33,053 nucleotides of DNA, taken from the NCBI GenBank assembly GCA_031266665.1, contig JAISAO010000018.1:1-33053 (forward strand). Direction: 5' to 3'. Source of the DNA: Propionibacteriaceae bacterium (GTDB lineage Bacteria > Actinomycetota > Actinomycetes > Propionibacteriales > Propionibacteriaceae). Position numbers and translations under genes: made by a program. Shown here in pieces: positions 6,325 through 13,624 of the stretch (the first letter of the stretch is position 1; every line of letters begins with the position of its first letter). The notes beneath the pieces were generated by a model. The model searched no databases. It was not told where the DNA came from and saw only the letters and a program-made list of their open reading frames with translations.

Positions 6325-7701
6325 GTGAAATACATTGCCGAACCGTTCAAGATCAAGATGGTCGAGCCCCTGCGCCTGACCACGCCGGAGTACCGCCGCC
6401 AGGCCATCCAGCAGGCCCACTACAACGGTTTCGCCCTGCCGGCGGCCGACGTCTACATCGACCTCCAGACCGACTCCGGCACCGGGGCCATGAGCGACGC
6501 CCAGTGGGCCGGCCTGATGGTGGGCGACGAGTCCTACTCCGGGGGGCGCAGCTACTTCCGCCTGATGGCGGTGGCCCAAGACATCTTCGGCTACCAGTAC
6601 AACCAGCCGGTCCACCAGGGCCGCGCCGCCGAGAAGGTCGTCTTCCCGACCTTGACCCAACCTGGCCAATATTGGTTGTCGAACACCTTCTTCGACACCA
6701 CCCGGGGCCACGTCGGCCTGGCCGGCGGTCGCCCGGTCGACCTGGTCTGTCCCGAAGGCCTCGACACCGGGGCCTACGCCGATTTCAAAGGCAACATGGA
6801 TGTGGCGGCGCTGCGTGACTTCATCGTCCAACACGGCGTCGAGTCCATCGCCGGCATCGTCATGACGATCACCAACAACACCGTCGGCGGCCAGCCCGTC
6901 TCGGTGGCCAACATGCGCCAGGTGTCCCAGGTGGCGCGTGAGTTCGGCCTGCCGCTGCTGATCGACGCCGCCCGCTTCGCCGAGAACGCCCTGTTCGTCA
7001 AACAGCGCGAGCCCGAGTTCGCCCAGGCCTCGCTACGCCACATCACCAAAGAGATGTTCAGCTATGGCGACCTCTTCACGATGAGCGCCAAGAAAGACGC
7101 CATCGTCAGCATGGGTGGCCTGGTGGGGGTGCGCGACAACCCGGAACTGGTGGAGCGGATCAAGGCCAACGTCATCCCCTTCGAGGGTTACCTGACCTAC
7201 GGCGGCCTGGCCGGGCGCGACCTGGAGGCCATCGCCATCGGCCTGGAGGAGGGTCTGGACGAGGATTACCTGCGCTACCGCATCGGCCAGAGCCAATACC
7301 TGGCCGACCGCTTGGAGGCGGACGGCGTCCCCTTCCAGAGCCCGGTCGGCGGCCACGGCGTCTTCGTCGACGCCGGCCGGCTGCTGCCCCACATCCCCTG
7401 GCAGCAGTTCCCCGGCCACGCCCTGGCGATCGAGCTCTACCTGGAGGCCGGGGTCAGGGCCTGCGACATCGGCTCGCTGCTGATGGACCGCGACCCGGTG
7501 ACGGGCCAGCCCCAGCGGGCGCCGGCCGAGTTCACCCGGCTGGCCATCCCCCGCCGGGTCTACACCCAGGCCCACCTCGACGTAGTGGCCGACGCCCTGG
7601 CGGCCGTCAAGGACCGGGCGGATAGCGTTCCCGGCTACGAGATCGTCTGGGAGCCCAAGGTCCTGCGCCACTTCACCGCCCGGCTGAGGCCGGTGGGCTG
7701 A
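6325..7701 (+). CDS. tnaA: Tryptophanase (L-tryptophan indole-lyase)
   Basis: A 458-residue PLP enzyme that splits L-tryptophan into indole, pyruvate and ammonia. The PLP lysine is in MSAKKDA (Lys257). Substrate-specific residues favour tryptophanase over tyrosine phenol-lyase: FFDTTRGH (Asp124, the indole-contact Asp), GVRACDIGSLL where phenol-lyase has a RSMERG-like segment, and VLRHFTARL with His where phenol-lyase has Phe. GTG at 6325 is chosen because GAGGAG at 6315-6320 precedes it; an upstream GTG at 6295 would have no comparable site. The permease gene follows after 21 bases, forming an operon. By analogy with other bacteria, indole may act as a signal. Confidence 0.95.
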   Translation: MKYIAEPFKIKMVEPLRLTTPEYRRQAIQQAHYNGFALPAADVYIDLQTDSGTGAMSDAQWAGLMVGDESYSGGRSYFRLMAVAQDIFGYQYNQPVHQGRAAEKVVFPTLTQPGQYWLSNTFFDTTRGHVGLAGGRPVDLVCPEGLDTGAYADFKGNMDVAALRDFIVQHGVESIAGIVMTITNNTVGGQPVSVANMRQVSQVAREFGLPLLIDAARFAENALFVKQREPEFAQASLRHITKEMFSYGDLFTMSAKKDAIVSMGGLVGVRDNPELVERIKANVIPFEGYLTYGGLAGRDLEAIAIGLEEGLDEDYLRYRIGQSQYLADRLEADGVPFQSPVGGHGVFVDAGRLLPHIPWQQFPGHALAIELYLEAGVRACDIGSLLMDRDPVTGQPQRAPAEFTRLAIPRRVYTQAHLDVVADALAAVKDRADSVPGYEIVWEPKVLRHFTARLRPVG

Positions 7702-7722
7702 CCGATTCCCGGGAGAGCTACT

Positions 7723-9222
7723 GTGTCCAACGCTATGACTGAGACCGCTCAGCCCGGTCTACGCCGGGCCCTCAAAAACCGTCACATCCAGATGATCGCC
7801 CTGGGCGGGGCCATCGGCACGGGCCTGTTCTACGGCTCGTCCGAGTCCATCTCCATGGCCGGCCCGGCCATTCTGCTGGCCTACGTCATCGGCGGGGCGG
7901 TCATCTTCCTGGTCATCCGGGCGATGGGCGAGATGTCGGTCGACGACCCCCAGTCCGGGGCCTTCAGCCACTACGCCTACCGCAACTGGAGCCAACGGGC
8001 CGGCTTCGTCTCCGGCTGGAACTACTGGTTCAACTACATCCTGGTGTCCATGGTCGAACTGGCCGTGGTGGGACAATTCGTCAACTATTTCCTGCCCGGC
8101 GTGCCGGCCTGGGTGTCGGCGGCGGTCTTCCTGGTGGTGATCACGGCGGCCAACCTGATCGGGGTCAAAGCCTTCGGCGAGTTCGAGTTCTGGTTCGCCA
8201 TCATCAAGGTGGCGGCCGTCATCGGCATGATCGTCCTCGGCCTGGTGGTCGTCTTCGCCGGCATCCACGCCGCCTCGGCCGCCACCAGGCCCAGCTTCTC
8301 CCACCTATTCGACGTCGGCGGCGGCTTCCTGCCCTTCGGATTGATGTCGCAGGTCGACGGCGCCTGGGTGGGATTGTTGATGGCCCTGGTGGTGGTGATG
8401 TTCTCCTTCGGCGGGGTCGAATTGATCGGCATCACGGCGGGCGAGGCCGACAATCCCGGTAAGACCATCCCCAAAGCCATCAACCAGGTCATCTGGCGGA
8501 TCCTGGTCTTCTACGTCGGCGCCCTGGCCGTGATCATGGCGGTGGTGCCGTGGGACCAGGTCGGCGTGCCCAACGCCGACGGTGTGACGCTGAGCCCCTT
8601 CGTCCAAATCTTCGACTCGGTCGGCATCAAGGTGGCGGCCGCGATCTTGAACTTCGTCTGTCTGACGGCCGTGCTGAGCGTTTACAACTCGGGCTTGTAC
8701 TCCAACTCCCGCATGTTGTACTCCCTGGCCAACCAGGGCAACGCCCCGTCCTACCTGAAGCGATTGTCCAAATCCGGCACGCCTTACATGGGCGTGCTGA
8801 CCTCGGCCGGGATCACCGTCATCGCCGTGGTGGTGGTCTTCTTGTGGCCCGCCTTCGCCTTCAACTATCTGATGTCGATCGCCTTGATCTCCGGCATCAT
8901 CAACTGGACCATGGTCATGATCACGCAACGCAAATTCCGCCGCCGGATCGGCCCCGAGCAGGTGGGGCGGCTGAAGTTCAAACTGCCGGGGGCCGGCTGG
9001 GCCACCTGGGTGGTGCTGGCCTTCCTGGCGCTGGTGGTGGTCTTGATGCTGTTCTCGCCCGGCTACCGGGTGGCCGTCATCGTCGGCCCGCTGTGGCTGG
9101 GAGTCCTGCTGCTGGCCTTCCAGCTCAAACGCTCCCGCCAGCCCCAGCCGGAGCCGTCGGCCCCGGTGGCCGACGATCCCCAGCCATCGCCGGACCGCCC
9201 CGAGCCGCCTCTGACCTCCTGA
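7723..9222 (+). CDS. Amino acid permease, AAT family (probable tryptophan/aromatic transporter)
   Basis: A 499-residue inner-membrane protein with about 12 hydrophobic segments, of the amino acid/polyamine/organocation superfamily. The N-terminal LRRALKNRHIQMIALGGAIGTGLF is the classic AAT (AroP/GabP/CycA-like) signature, and SFGGVELIGITAGEADNPGKTIP is the conserved central loop. The C-terminal 30 residues are a Pro-rich cytoplasmic tail. GGGAGAG precedes the GTG at 7723; ATG at 7735 is an alternative. Its location directly after tryptophanase suggests it imports tryptophan, possibly as an indole-producing pair like tnaAB, though it belongs to a different family from E. coli TnaB. Substrate specificity is inferred from context only. 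Confidence 0.9.
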   Translation: MSNAMTETAQPGLRRALKNRHIQMIALGGAIGTGLFYGSSESISMAGPAILLAYVIGGAVIFLVIRAMGEMSVDDPQSGAFSHYAYRNWSQRAGFVSGWNYWFNYILVSMVELAVVGQFVNYFLPGVPAWVSAAVFLVVITAANLIGVKAFGEFEFWFAIIKVAAVIGMIVLGLVVVFAGIHAASAATRPSFSHLFDVGGGFLPFGLMSQVDGAWVGLLMALVVVMFSFGGVELIGITAGEADNPGKTIPKAINQVIWRILVFYVGALAVIMAVVPWDQVGVPNADGVTLSPFVQIFDSVGIKVAAAILNFVCLTAVLSVYNSGLYSNSRMLYSLANQGNAPSYLKRLSKSGTPYMGVLTSAGITVIAVVVVFLWPAFAFNYLMSIALISGIINWTMVMITQRKFRRRIGPEQVGRLKFKLPGAGWATWVVLAFLALVVVLMLFSPGYRVAVIVGPLWLGVLLLAFQLKRSRQPQPEPSAPVADDPQPSPDRPEPPLTS

Positions 9223-9256
9223 CCGGCCCGGCCGCTCGGCTGAGAGCCGACCAACT

Positions 9257-9298
9257 GCCCACCAGTCCGGTCTGCTGAAACAGGCCGGGCGGGTGGGC
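9257..9298 (+). terminator. Hairpin after the tna operon
   Basis: Outer arms GCCCACC (9257-9263) and GGTGGGC (9292-9298) enclose inner arms of CCGGTCTG and CAGGCCGG around a CTGAAA-containing loop. It sits 35 bases after the permease stop and is the likely end of the operon transcript. A second small hairpin, CCAGGCG/CGCCTGG, follows at 9301-9319. Confidence 0.6.
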
Positions 9299-9345
9299 GG
9301 CCAGGCGCCGTCCGCCTGGCCGACGCGGCGGGGTCCGGCCGGATC

Positions 9346-9392
9346 ATGCTCTCATGCTACGTGTAGCAAGATGGAGCATGACAAGAGAGCAT
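9346..9392. promoter_or_regulatory. Nested inverted repeats upstream of the quinone reductase gene
   Basis: TGCTACGTGTAGCA (9355-9368) is a perfect 6-base-arm palindrome. It lies inside wider arms ATGCTCTC (9346-9353) and GAGAGCAT (9385-9392), and TCATGCT/GAGCATGA units are repeated on both sides. This layout suits a dimeric or tetrameric repressor acting on the gene at 9494. No regulator gene lies adjacent. Confidence 0.5.
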
Positions 9393-9493
9393 GAGGCCGT
9401 GGCGCTGGCCGGCCGGAGCCGGTTTCGGCGGGTTGGGCGACGGATCGCTCCGCCTCTCGCGCGGTGGGACCGGCCTGATGGAAGACTGAATCC

Positions 9494-10084
9494 ATGCTGG
9501 TCCACATCGTCTACGCCCATCCGAGCGGCGACTCGTTCACCCACAGCCTGTTGGAGGCCTTCGTCGCCGGGCTGGACGAGGCCGGCCACCCTCACACGGT
9601 CTCCGACCTGTACGCGATGGACTTCAACCCGGTGCTGTCGTCGGACGAGTACGCGCGCGAGTCCAGTTACGCCGCCGACCGGCCGATCCCACAGGAGGTG
9701 GCCGCAGAGCAGGCCAAGCTTGACGCCGCCGATGGGTGGGCGTTCGTCTACCCGGTGTGGTGGAGCGACGTTCCGGCCATCTTGAAGGGCTGGTTCGACC
9801 GGGTGTGGACCGTCGGCTGGGCCTACCACCCGTCCAACCTGAGCCGGGCGCGGAAGGCGTTGGCGCTGTGCGCGGCGGGCCACACCGTCGAGCAGTTGCG
9901 CGAGACCGGCCTGTACCAGTCCATGCGGGCGGTCATGCTGGCCGACCGCGTCTTCGACCGCGCCGACGCCAAGCAGTTCCACCTGTTCGACGGCTCGGAG
10001 GCTATGACCGGCGACGAATGGCAGCGAGCCCGGCAGCGCCACCTGCAGCAGGCCCACAAGCTCGGACGAGAGATCGGAGCCTGA
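9494..10084 (+). CDS. NAD(P)H dehydrogenase (quinone), flavodoxin-like fold
   Basis: A 196-residue FMN/FAD-dependent reductase of the NQO1/MdaB/KefF type, which transfers two electrons from NAD(P)H to quinones or related electrophiles in the cytoplasm. The N-terminal VYAHPSGDSFTHSLLEAF is the flavin phosphate loop, followed by SDLYAMDFNPVL. FVYPVWWSDVPAILKGWFDRV is the family hallmark around the isoalloxazine site. Length is typical. It is monocistronic, with a palindrome-rich promoter, and may respond to a toxic quinone or electrophile. The link to neighbouring sugar or tryptophan genes is unclear. Confidence 0.9.
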   Translation: MLVHIVYAHPSGDSFTHSLLEAFVAGLDEAGHPHTVSDLYAMDFNPVLSSDEYARESSYAADRPIPQEVAAEQAKLDAADGWAFVYPVWWSDVPAILKGWFDRVWTVGWAYHPSNLSRARKALALCAAGHTVEQLRETGLYQSMRAVMLADRVFDRADAKQFHLFDGSEAMTGDEWQRARQRHLQQAHKLGREIGA

Positions 10085-10335
10085 TCGAGAGGCCGCATTA
10101 GGCGTTACGCCCCTTCGGCCCAGACGATTGGACCGACCGCCTTGCCGAGTGGGCCATCGCCCGTAACTGATGGAGAATCTATATTGTTATCGACAGCCAA
10201 CTCTTCCTCACGTCTATGCGTTGCGCCGACGGAGCCCAGGGAGAGCCACTCACATGACCACGCCGGCCGACCGGCCCCACCCGGCGTTGCTCGTCAGCGA
10301 CTAGTGGGCCACCGGGCCGTCGAGGAGGCCATCTG
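10085..10335 (+). other. Intergenic stretch with a possible gene remnant
   Basis: No convincing gene. A short open stretch from ATG 10254, after GGGAG, reads MTTPADRPHPALLVSD and stops at TAG after 16 codons. In another frame VGHRAVEEAI runs into a TGA that overlaps the mutarotase ATG, as an upstream operon partner would. Together they could be the two ends of a deleted gene, but neither end is recognisable. Confidence 0.3.
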
Positions 10336-10704
10336 ATGAAGGTTTGTTTCACGTCGCGGGTGGCGACGGCCAATCTCGCCGCCTATCGGGCGGCCCATGC
10401 CCAGGTCTGGCCCAAGATGCTGGAGGCCCTGCGGGACACGGGCTGGCGCGACTATCGGCTCTATCTCGGTGCTGACGGCTTGTTGGTCGGGGTGGTCGAG
10501 TTGGAGGACTCTTACCAGGCGGCCCAGGCGCGGATGGCCCTGACCGAGGTCAACGGCCGTTGGCAACGGGCTATGGCCGAATTGTTCGCGGCCGAGGGAG
10601 CGCCCGACGAGGGCATGGTCCAACTCGACCAGATCTTCCACCTGGAGGGTCAGTTAGCCGCTCTGGGCCTGCCCACGGCTCCGGCCGATCAGTCGGCCGG
10701 TTGA
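10336..10704 (+). CDS. L-rhamnose mutarotase family protein
   Basis: A 122-residue cytoplasmic protein of the RhaM/FucU-like dimeric alpha-beta barrel fold that interconverts alpha and beta anomers of 6-deoxy sugars. Motifs: AAYRAAHAQVWPKM carries the catalytic Tyr and His pair; GWRDYRLYL and DGLLVGVVELED form the barrel; VNGRWQRAMAELF holds the conserved Trp. GAGGAGG precedes the ATG. It is about 18 residues longer than E. coli RhaM because of an Ala/Pro tail. It lies convergent to the ABC operon and carries no LacI-type operator that I can see. Its presence hints that the neighbouring sugar is rhamnose- or fucose-like, but this is not proven. Confidence 0.88.
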   Translation: MKVCFTSRVATANLAAYRAAHAQVWPKMLEALRDTGWRDYRLYLGADGLLVGVVELEDSYQAAQARMALTEVNGRWQRAMAELFAAEGAPDEGMVQLDQIFHLEGQLAALGLPTAPADQSAG

Positions 10705-10794
10705 ACCGGATCGCAGCGACGCCCCGAGGCCGGCTGGCGGCCGGTGGGTCTGATCCGAGGTGGGTCGCCCCCGCGCTCCGAGGGGCCGGAGGCG

Positions 10795-11589
10795 TCACGG
10801 CCGGGCGGGGTGACCTTCCCTTTGTTCGGCGTGGGGTCTCTCGGTCACGGCCAGGGCGGCGAACAGAACCAGGCCCAGGGCCGGGACGGCCAGCAGGTAG
10901 AGCATCCAGGTCATCAGGCCGGCGGCGGCGACGGCCCCGGCGGTGTGGGCGACCGCCCTGGGGTCGGCCTCGAGACGGGGGCGGAGGCGCCTCAGGGCCA
11001 GGCCCCAGCCGCCGGCAGCGGCCCAGTCGGTCGCGGCCAGGATCGTGCCGGTGGCCAGGGCCAGCAGGACGACGCCGCCCACCAGGCGCATGGCCGGGCC
11101 GGCCGCCGGGTCCTGGGCGGCCAGCAGCAGCGTGAAGACGGTGGCGGCGCTAACCGCGACCAGGCCGAGACCGACCGCCAGGCCGCCGGGCAGGGCGGAC
11201 CGGAAGTCGGCCCAGAAACGGCGGAAGCTGTTGTCCTCGGCCCGGAGGTGTCGGCGGAGGTGGCCGGCGCCGGCCGCCAGGGCGGCGGGGGCCGTGACCA
11301 CGAGGACCGACCCGACTGTGACCAGGGCGCCGGTCAGGACGACCTCGGCCAAGAGGGCGAACTTGCCCGTGGCGCCGGGGAGGGCGCCCGGCGCCATGTC
11401 CTCGGGACAGGGTCCGGCGCCCGAGAGGGCGTCACGCCGGACGGCCCGGGCGGACCGGGCGTCTGGTTTGGTCCGGGCGTCTGGTTTGGTCCGGTCGGTT
11501 GGTTCGGCCCGGTCGGCCGGGTTGATCCGGTTTACCAGCTTGGTCTGGGCGGTCTTGTCTGTCGGCCGGGCCCGGCTGGCGGCCCTCAT
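10795..11589 (-). CDS. Multi-pass membrane protein, YesL/DUF624-like
   Basis: 264 residues if started at the ATG (11589) that overlaps the upstream permease stop as ATGA. The first 65 residues are an Arg/Thr/Asp/Lys-rich low-complexity region with an exact 18-bp tandem repeat (DARTKP twice). Then come about five hydrophobic segments, with the soluble loop HLRRHLRAEDNSFRRFWADF typical of YesL-type proteins that accompany sugar ABC importers. Function is unknown; it may assist the importer or glycan uptake. An internal start near 11391 (MAPGALPGATGKF) would remove the low-complexity part. Last gene of the leftward ABC operon. The family call rests on context and topology. Confidence 0.62.
   Translation of the reverse strand: MRAASRARPTDKTAQTKLVNRINPADRAEPTDRTKPDARTKPDARSARAVRRDALSGAGPCPEDMAPGALPGATGKFALLAEVVLTGALVTVGSVLVVTAPAALAAGAGHLRRHLRAEDNSFRRFWADFRSALPGGLAVGLGLVAVSAATVFTLLLAAQDPAAGPAMRLVGGVVLLALATGTILAATDWAAAGGWGLALRRLRPRLEADPRAVAHTAGAVAAAGLMTWMLYLLAVPALGLVLFAALAVTERPHAEQREGHPARP
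11459..11494. repeat. 18-bp tandem repeat, two exact copies
   Basis: GCGTCTGGTTTGGTCCGG occurs twice in tandem (11459-11476, 11477-11494) inside the low-complexity N-terminus of the membrane protein gene; the repeat keeps the frame. Further degenerate units follow to about 11530. Confidence 0.85.
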
Positions 11590-12629
11590 CCCTTCAGCCC
11601 CTGCGTGGCCACGCCCTCGATCAGGAAGCGCTGGAAGAACAAGAAGAAGAGCAGCACGGGGACGAGGGCGACGAAGCTGGCCGCCACCGTGGCCCCGTAG
11701 TCCGACGAGCTGGTGGCGTCGTTGAACAGCCGTAGCGCCACCGGCAGCGTGTAGTGCTCGGGCGAGGTCAGGTAGATGAGGGGGGAGAGGAAGTCGTTCC
11801 AGCTCCAGATGAAAGCGAAGATGGCGCTGGTGATCAAGGCCGGGCGGAGCAGCGGCAAGATGATGGAGAGGAAGATCCTCGGGTGGCCGGCGCCGTCGAT
11901 CCGGGCGGCCTCGTCCAGGTCGCGCGGGATGTTGCGGACGAACTGGACCATCAAGAAGACGAAGAAAGCCTCGCAGGCCAAGAATTTGCCCAGGACCAAC
12001 GGCACATAGGTGTCGATAAAACCCATCTTGTTGAACATGATGTATTGGGGGATGATGATGACGTGGAAGGGCAGCAGCAGCGTCCCGATCATGCCGGTGA
12101 AGAAGATCCCCGCGCCTGGGAACTTGATCCGGGCGAAGGCGTAGGCCGCCATCGAGGCCGAGGCCAAGGTGCCGACGACGGCCAGGCAGGCCACCAGCAG
12201 CGAGTTGAGGAAGAAGCGCGACAGCGGCACGCCGGCGATGCCCCGTAGCACCTTCTTGAAGTTGGCGATGGTGGCGTCCCAAGGGACCAGGGCGAAGTTG
12301 TGGCCGAACTCGCTCGACGGTTTGAAGGTGGCGAACCCCAGCCAGACCAGCGGGTAGAGGATGACGGCGGTCAGCGCCAGCAGGACGACGAACCAGACGA
12401 TGGTGGCGACCGGGTTGCGGCGGGGGCCGCCGATCCGGCGCAGGCGCTGGACCCAGGGGCGGACGGGCGCGGGCCTGGCGGCGGCGGGCGTGGCGGCGGC
12501 GGCAGGGGTGCCTGCGGCCGGGGTGCCTGCGGCCGGGGTGCCTGCGGTCGGAGTGGTGGCGGGCAGAGTGGCGGCGGGCGGAGTGGCGGCGGTCGGGGCG
12601 GCGGCGGGCGTGGCGGTCGGGTCTGTCAT
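11586..12629 (-). CDS. Carbohydrate ABC transporter permease, MalG type
   Basis: A 347-residue integral membrane subunit of a CUT1-type sugar importer. Six hydrophobic segments follow residue 70. The cytoplasmic EAA loop reads EAARIDGAGHPRIFLSIILPLLRPAL, the contact site for the ATPase subunit, and the C-terminus ATQGLKG is typical of MalG. The N-terminal 55 residues are an unusual Ala/Pro/Thr string with three tandem GTPAA units encoded by a 15-bp repeat (12507-12551). That region is unlikely to be membrane-embedded. The start overlaps the stop of the MalF-type gene (ATGA), so translation is coupled. Confidence 0.93.
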   Translation of the reverse strand: MTDPTATPAAAPTAATPPAATLPATTPTAGTPAAGTPAAGTPAAAATPAAARPAPVRPWVQRLRRIGGPRRNPVATIVWFVVLLALTAVILYPLVWLGFATFKPSSEFGHNFALVPWDATIANFKKVLRGIAGVPLSRFFLNSLLVACLAVVGTLASASMAAYAFARIKFPGAGIFFTGMIGTLLLPFHVIIIPQYIMFNKMGFIDTYVPLVLGKFLACEAFFVFLMVQFVRNIPRDLDEAARIDGAGHPRIFLSIILPLLRPALITSAIFAFIWSWNDFLSPLIYLTSPEHYTLPVALRLFNDATSSSDYGATVAASFVALVPVLLFFLFFQRFLIEGVATQGLKG

Positions 12630-13591
12630 CGCGACTCCCCGGCGTAATGGACCCAGGCTTTAGAGCTGCGGAACAGCAAGGCGGCGACGATGGCGACGAA
12701 GATTAGGACGACCCAGGCGATGGCGGCGGCGTAGCCCATCTGCGAGTCGGCGAAACCGCGTTTGTACATGTACAGGGTCATGAAATTGAGCATGCCGCCG
12801 GGGCTGCCCGAGCCGTTCGAGATGATGAAGGCGGAGCCGAAAACCTGGAAGGCGTGGATCGTCTCCAACAGCAGGTTGAAGAAGATGACCGACGACAGCA
12901 TCGGCAGCGTCACCTGGCGGAACTTGGCCCAGGCCCCGGCGCCGTCCACCTCGGCCGCCTCGTAGAGCTCTGCTGGGATGCCTTGGAGGCCGGCTAGGAA
13001 GATGACCATGGGGGCGCCGAACTGCCAGATGGTCAGACAGATCATCATCGGCACGGCCAGGTCGACGTTGCCGACCCAGCCGCCCAGGTCGAGGCCGAAA
13101 ACGGTCAAGGCCGAGTCGACCGGACCGTCCGTGCCGAACATGGCCCGCCAGACGATGGCGATGGAGACGCTGGCGCCGATCAAGCTGGGGGCGTAGAAGG
13201 CGGAGCGGAAGAAGCCGGAGCCCCGGGTGAAGTAATTCAACAGCAGGGCCACGCCGAGGGCGGCGGCCAGCTTCAGCGGTGTGCCGACAACGACGTAGCC
13301 CAGCGTCACCTTGACCGACTTGACGAAGACAGGATCGGCCGTGAACATGCGGATGTAATTGTCGAGGCCGACCCACCTGGGTGGGGTGAAGATGTTGTAC
13401 TTGGTGAAGGAGAGGTAGAGCGACATGACCATGGGGCCGAGCGTCAGCCCGAAGAAGCCGATCAGCCAGGGGACGAGGAAGCCGTAGCCGGCCCGCAACT
13501 CGCGGCGGGCCTGGGAGGCGCCGTGGCCCGGCGGTTGGGGCCGCGGGGCCACGGCGCTTTTAAGCGGCGTCTGGTTGCTGAGGGTGGTCAC
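12626..13591 (-). CDS. Carbohydrate ABC transporter permease, MalF type
   Basis: A 321-residue membrane subunit of the same importer. Six hydrophobic segments begin at GFLVPWLIGFFGLTLGPMV. The EAA loop is EAAEVDGAGAWAKFRQVTLPML. Length fits single-domain CUT1 permeases. It is preceded by the substrate-binding protein gene (33-base gap) and overlaps the MalG-type gene. No ATP-binding subunit is encoded in the window, so a shared MsmK-type ATPase elsewhere is expected, as is common for CUT1 systems in Gram-positives. Confidence 0.93.
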   Translation of the reverse strand: MTTLSNQTPLKSAVAPRPQPPGHGASQARRELRAGYGFLVPWLIGFFGLTLGPMVMSLYLSFTKYNIFTPPRWVGLDNYIRMFTADPVFVKSVKVTLGYVVVGTPLKLAAALGVALLLNYFTRGSGFFRSAFYAPSLIGASVSIAIVWRAMFGTDGPVDSALTVFGLDLGGWVGNVDLAVPMMICLTIWQFGAPMVIFLAGLQGIPAELYEAAEVDGAGAWAKFRQVTLPMLSSVIFFNLLLETIHAFQVFGSAFIISNGSGSPGGMLNFMTLYMYKRGFADSQMGYAAAIAWVVLIFVAIVAALLFRSSKAWVHYAGESR

Positions 13592-13624
13592 GTCGGGCGG
13601 GCCTGGGGACGGACGGGCGCCCGG

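Noticed and set aside
6325-7701. Tyrosine phenol-lyase instead of tryptophanase
   Set aside because: Asp in FFDTTRGH, His in VLRHFTARL and the absence of the RSMERG-like segment match tryptophanase.
10795-12282. A 495-codon open frame running through the membrane protein gene and the MalG-type permease gene
   Set aside because: Its first half is an antisense-quality shadow frame of the permease; only the part after the ATGA overlap at 11589 has membrane-protein character.
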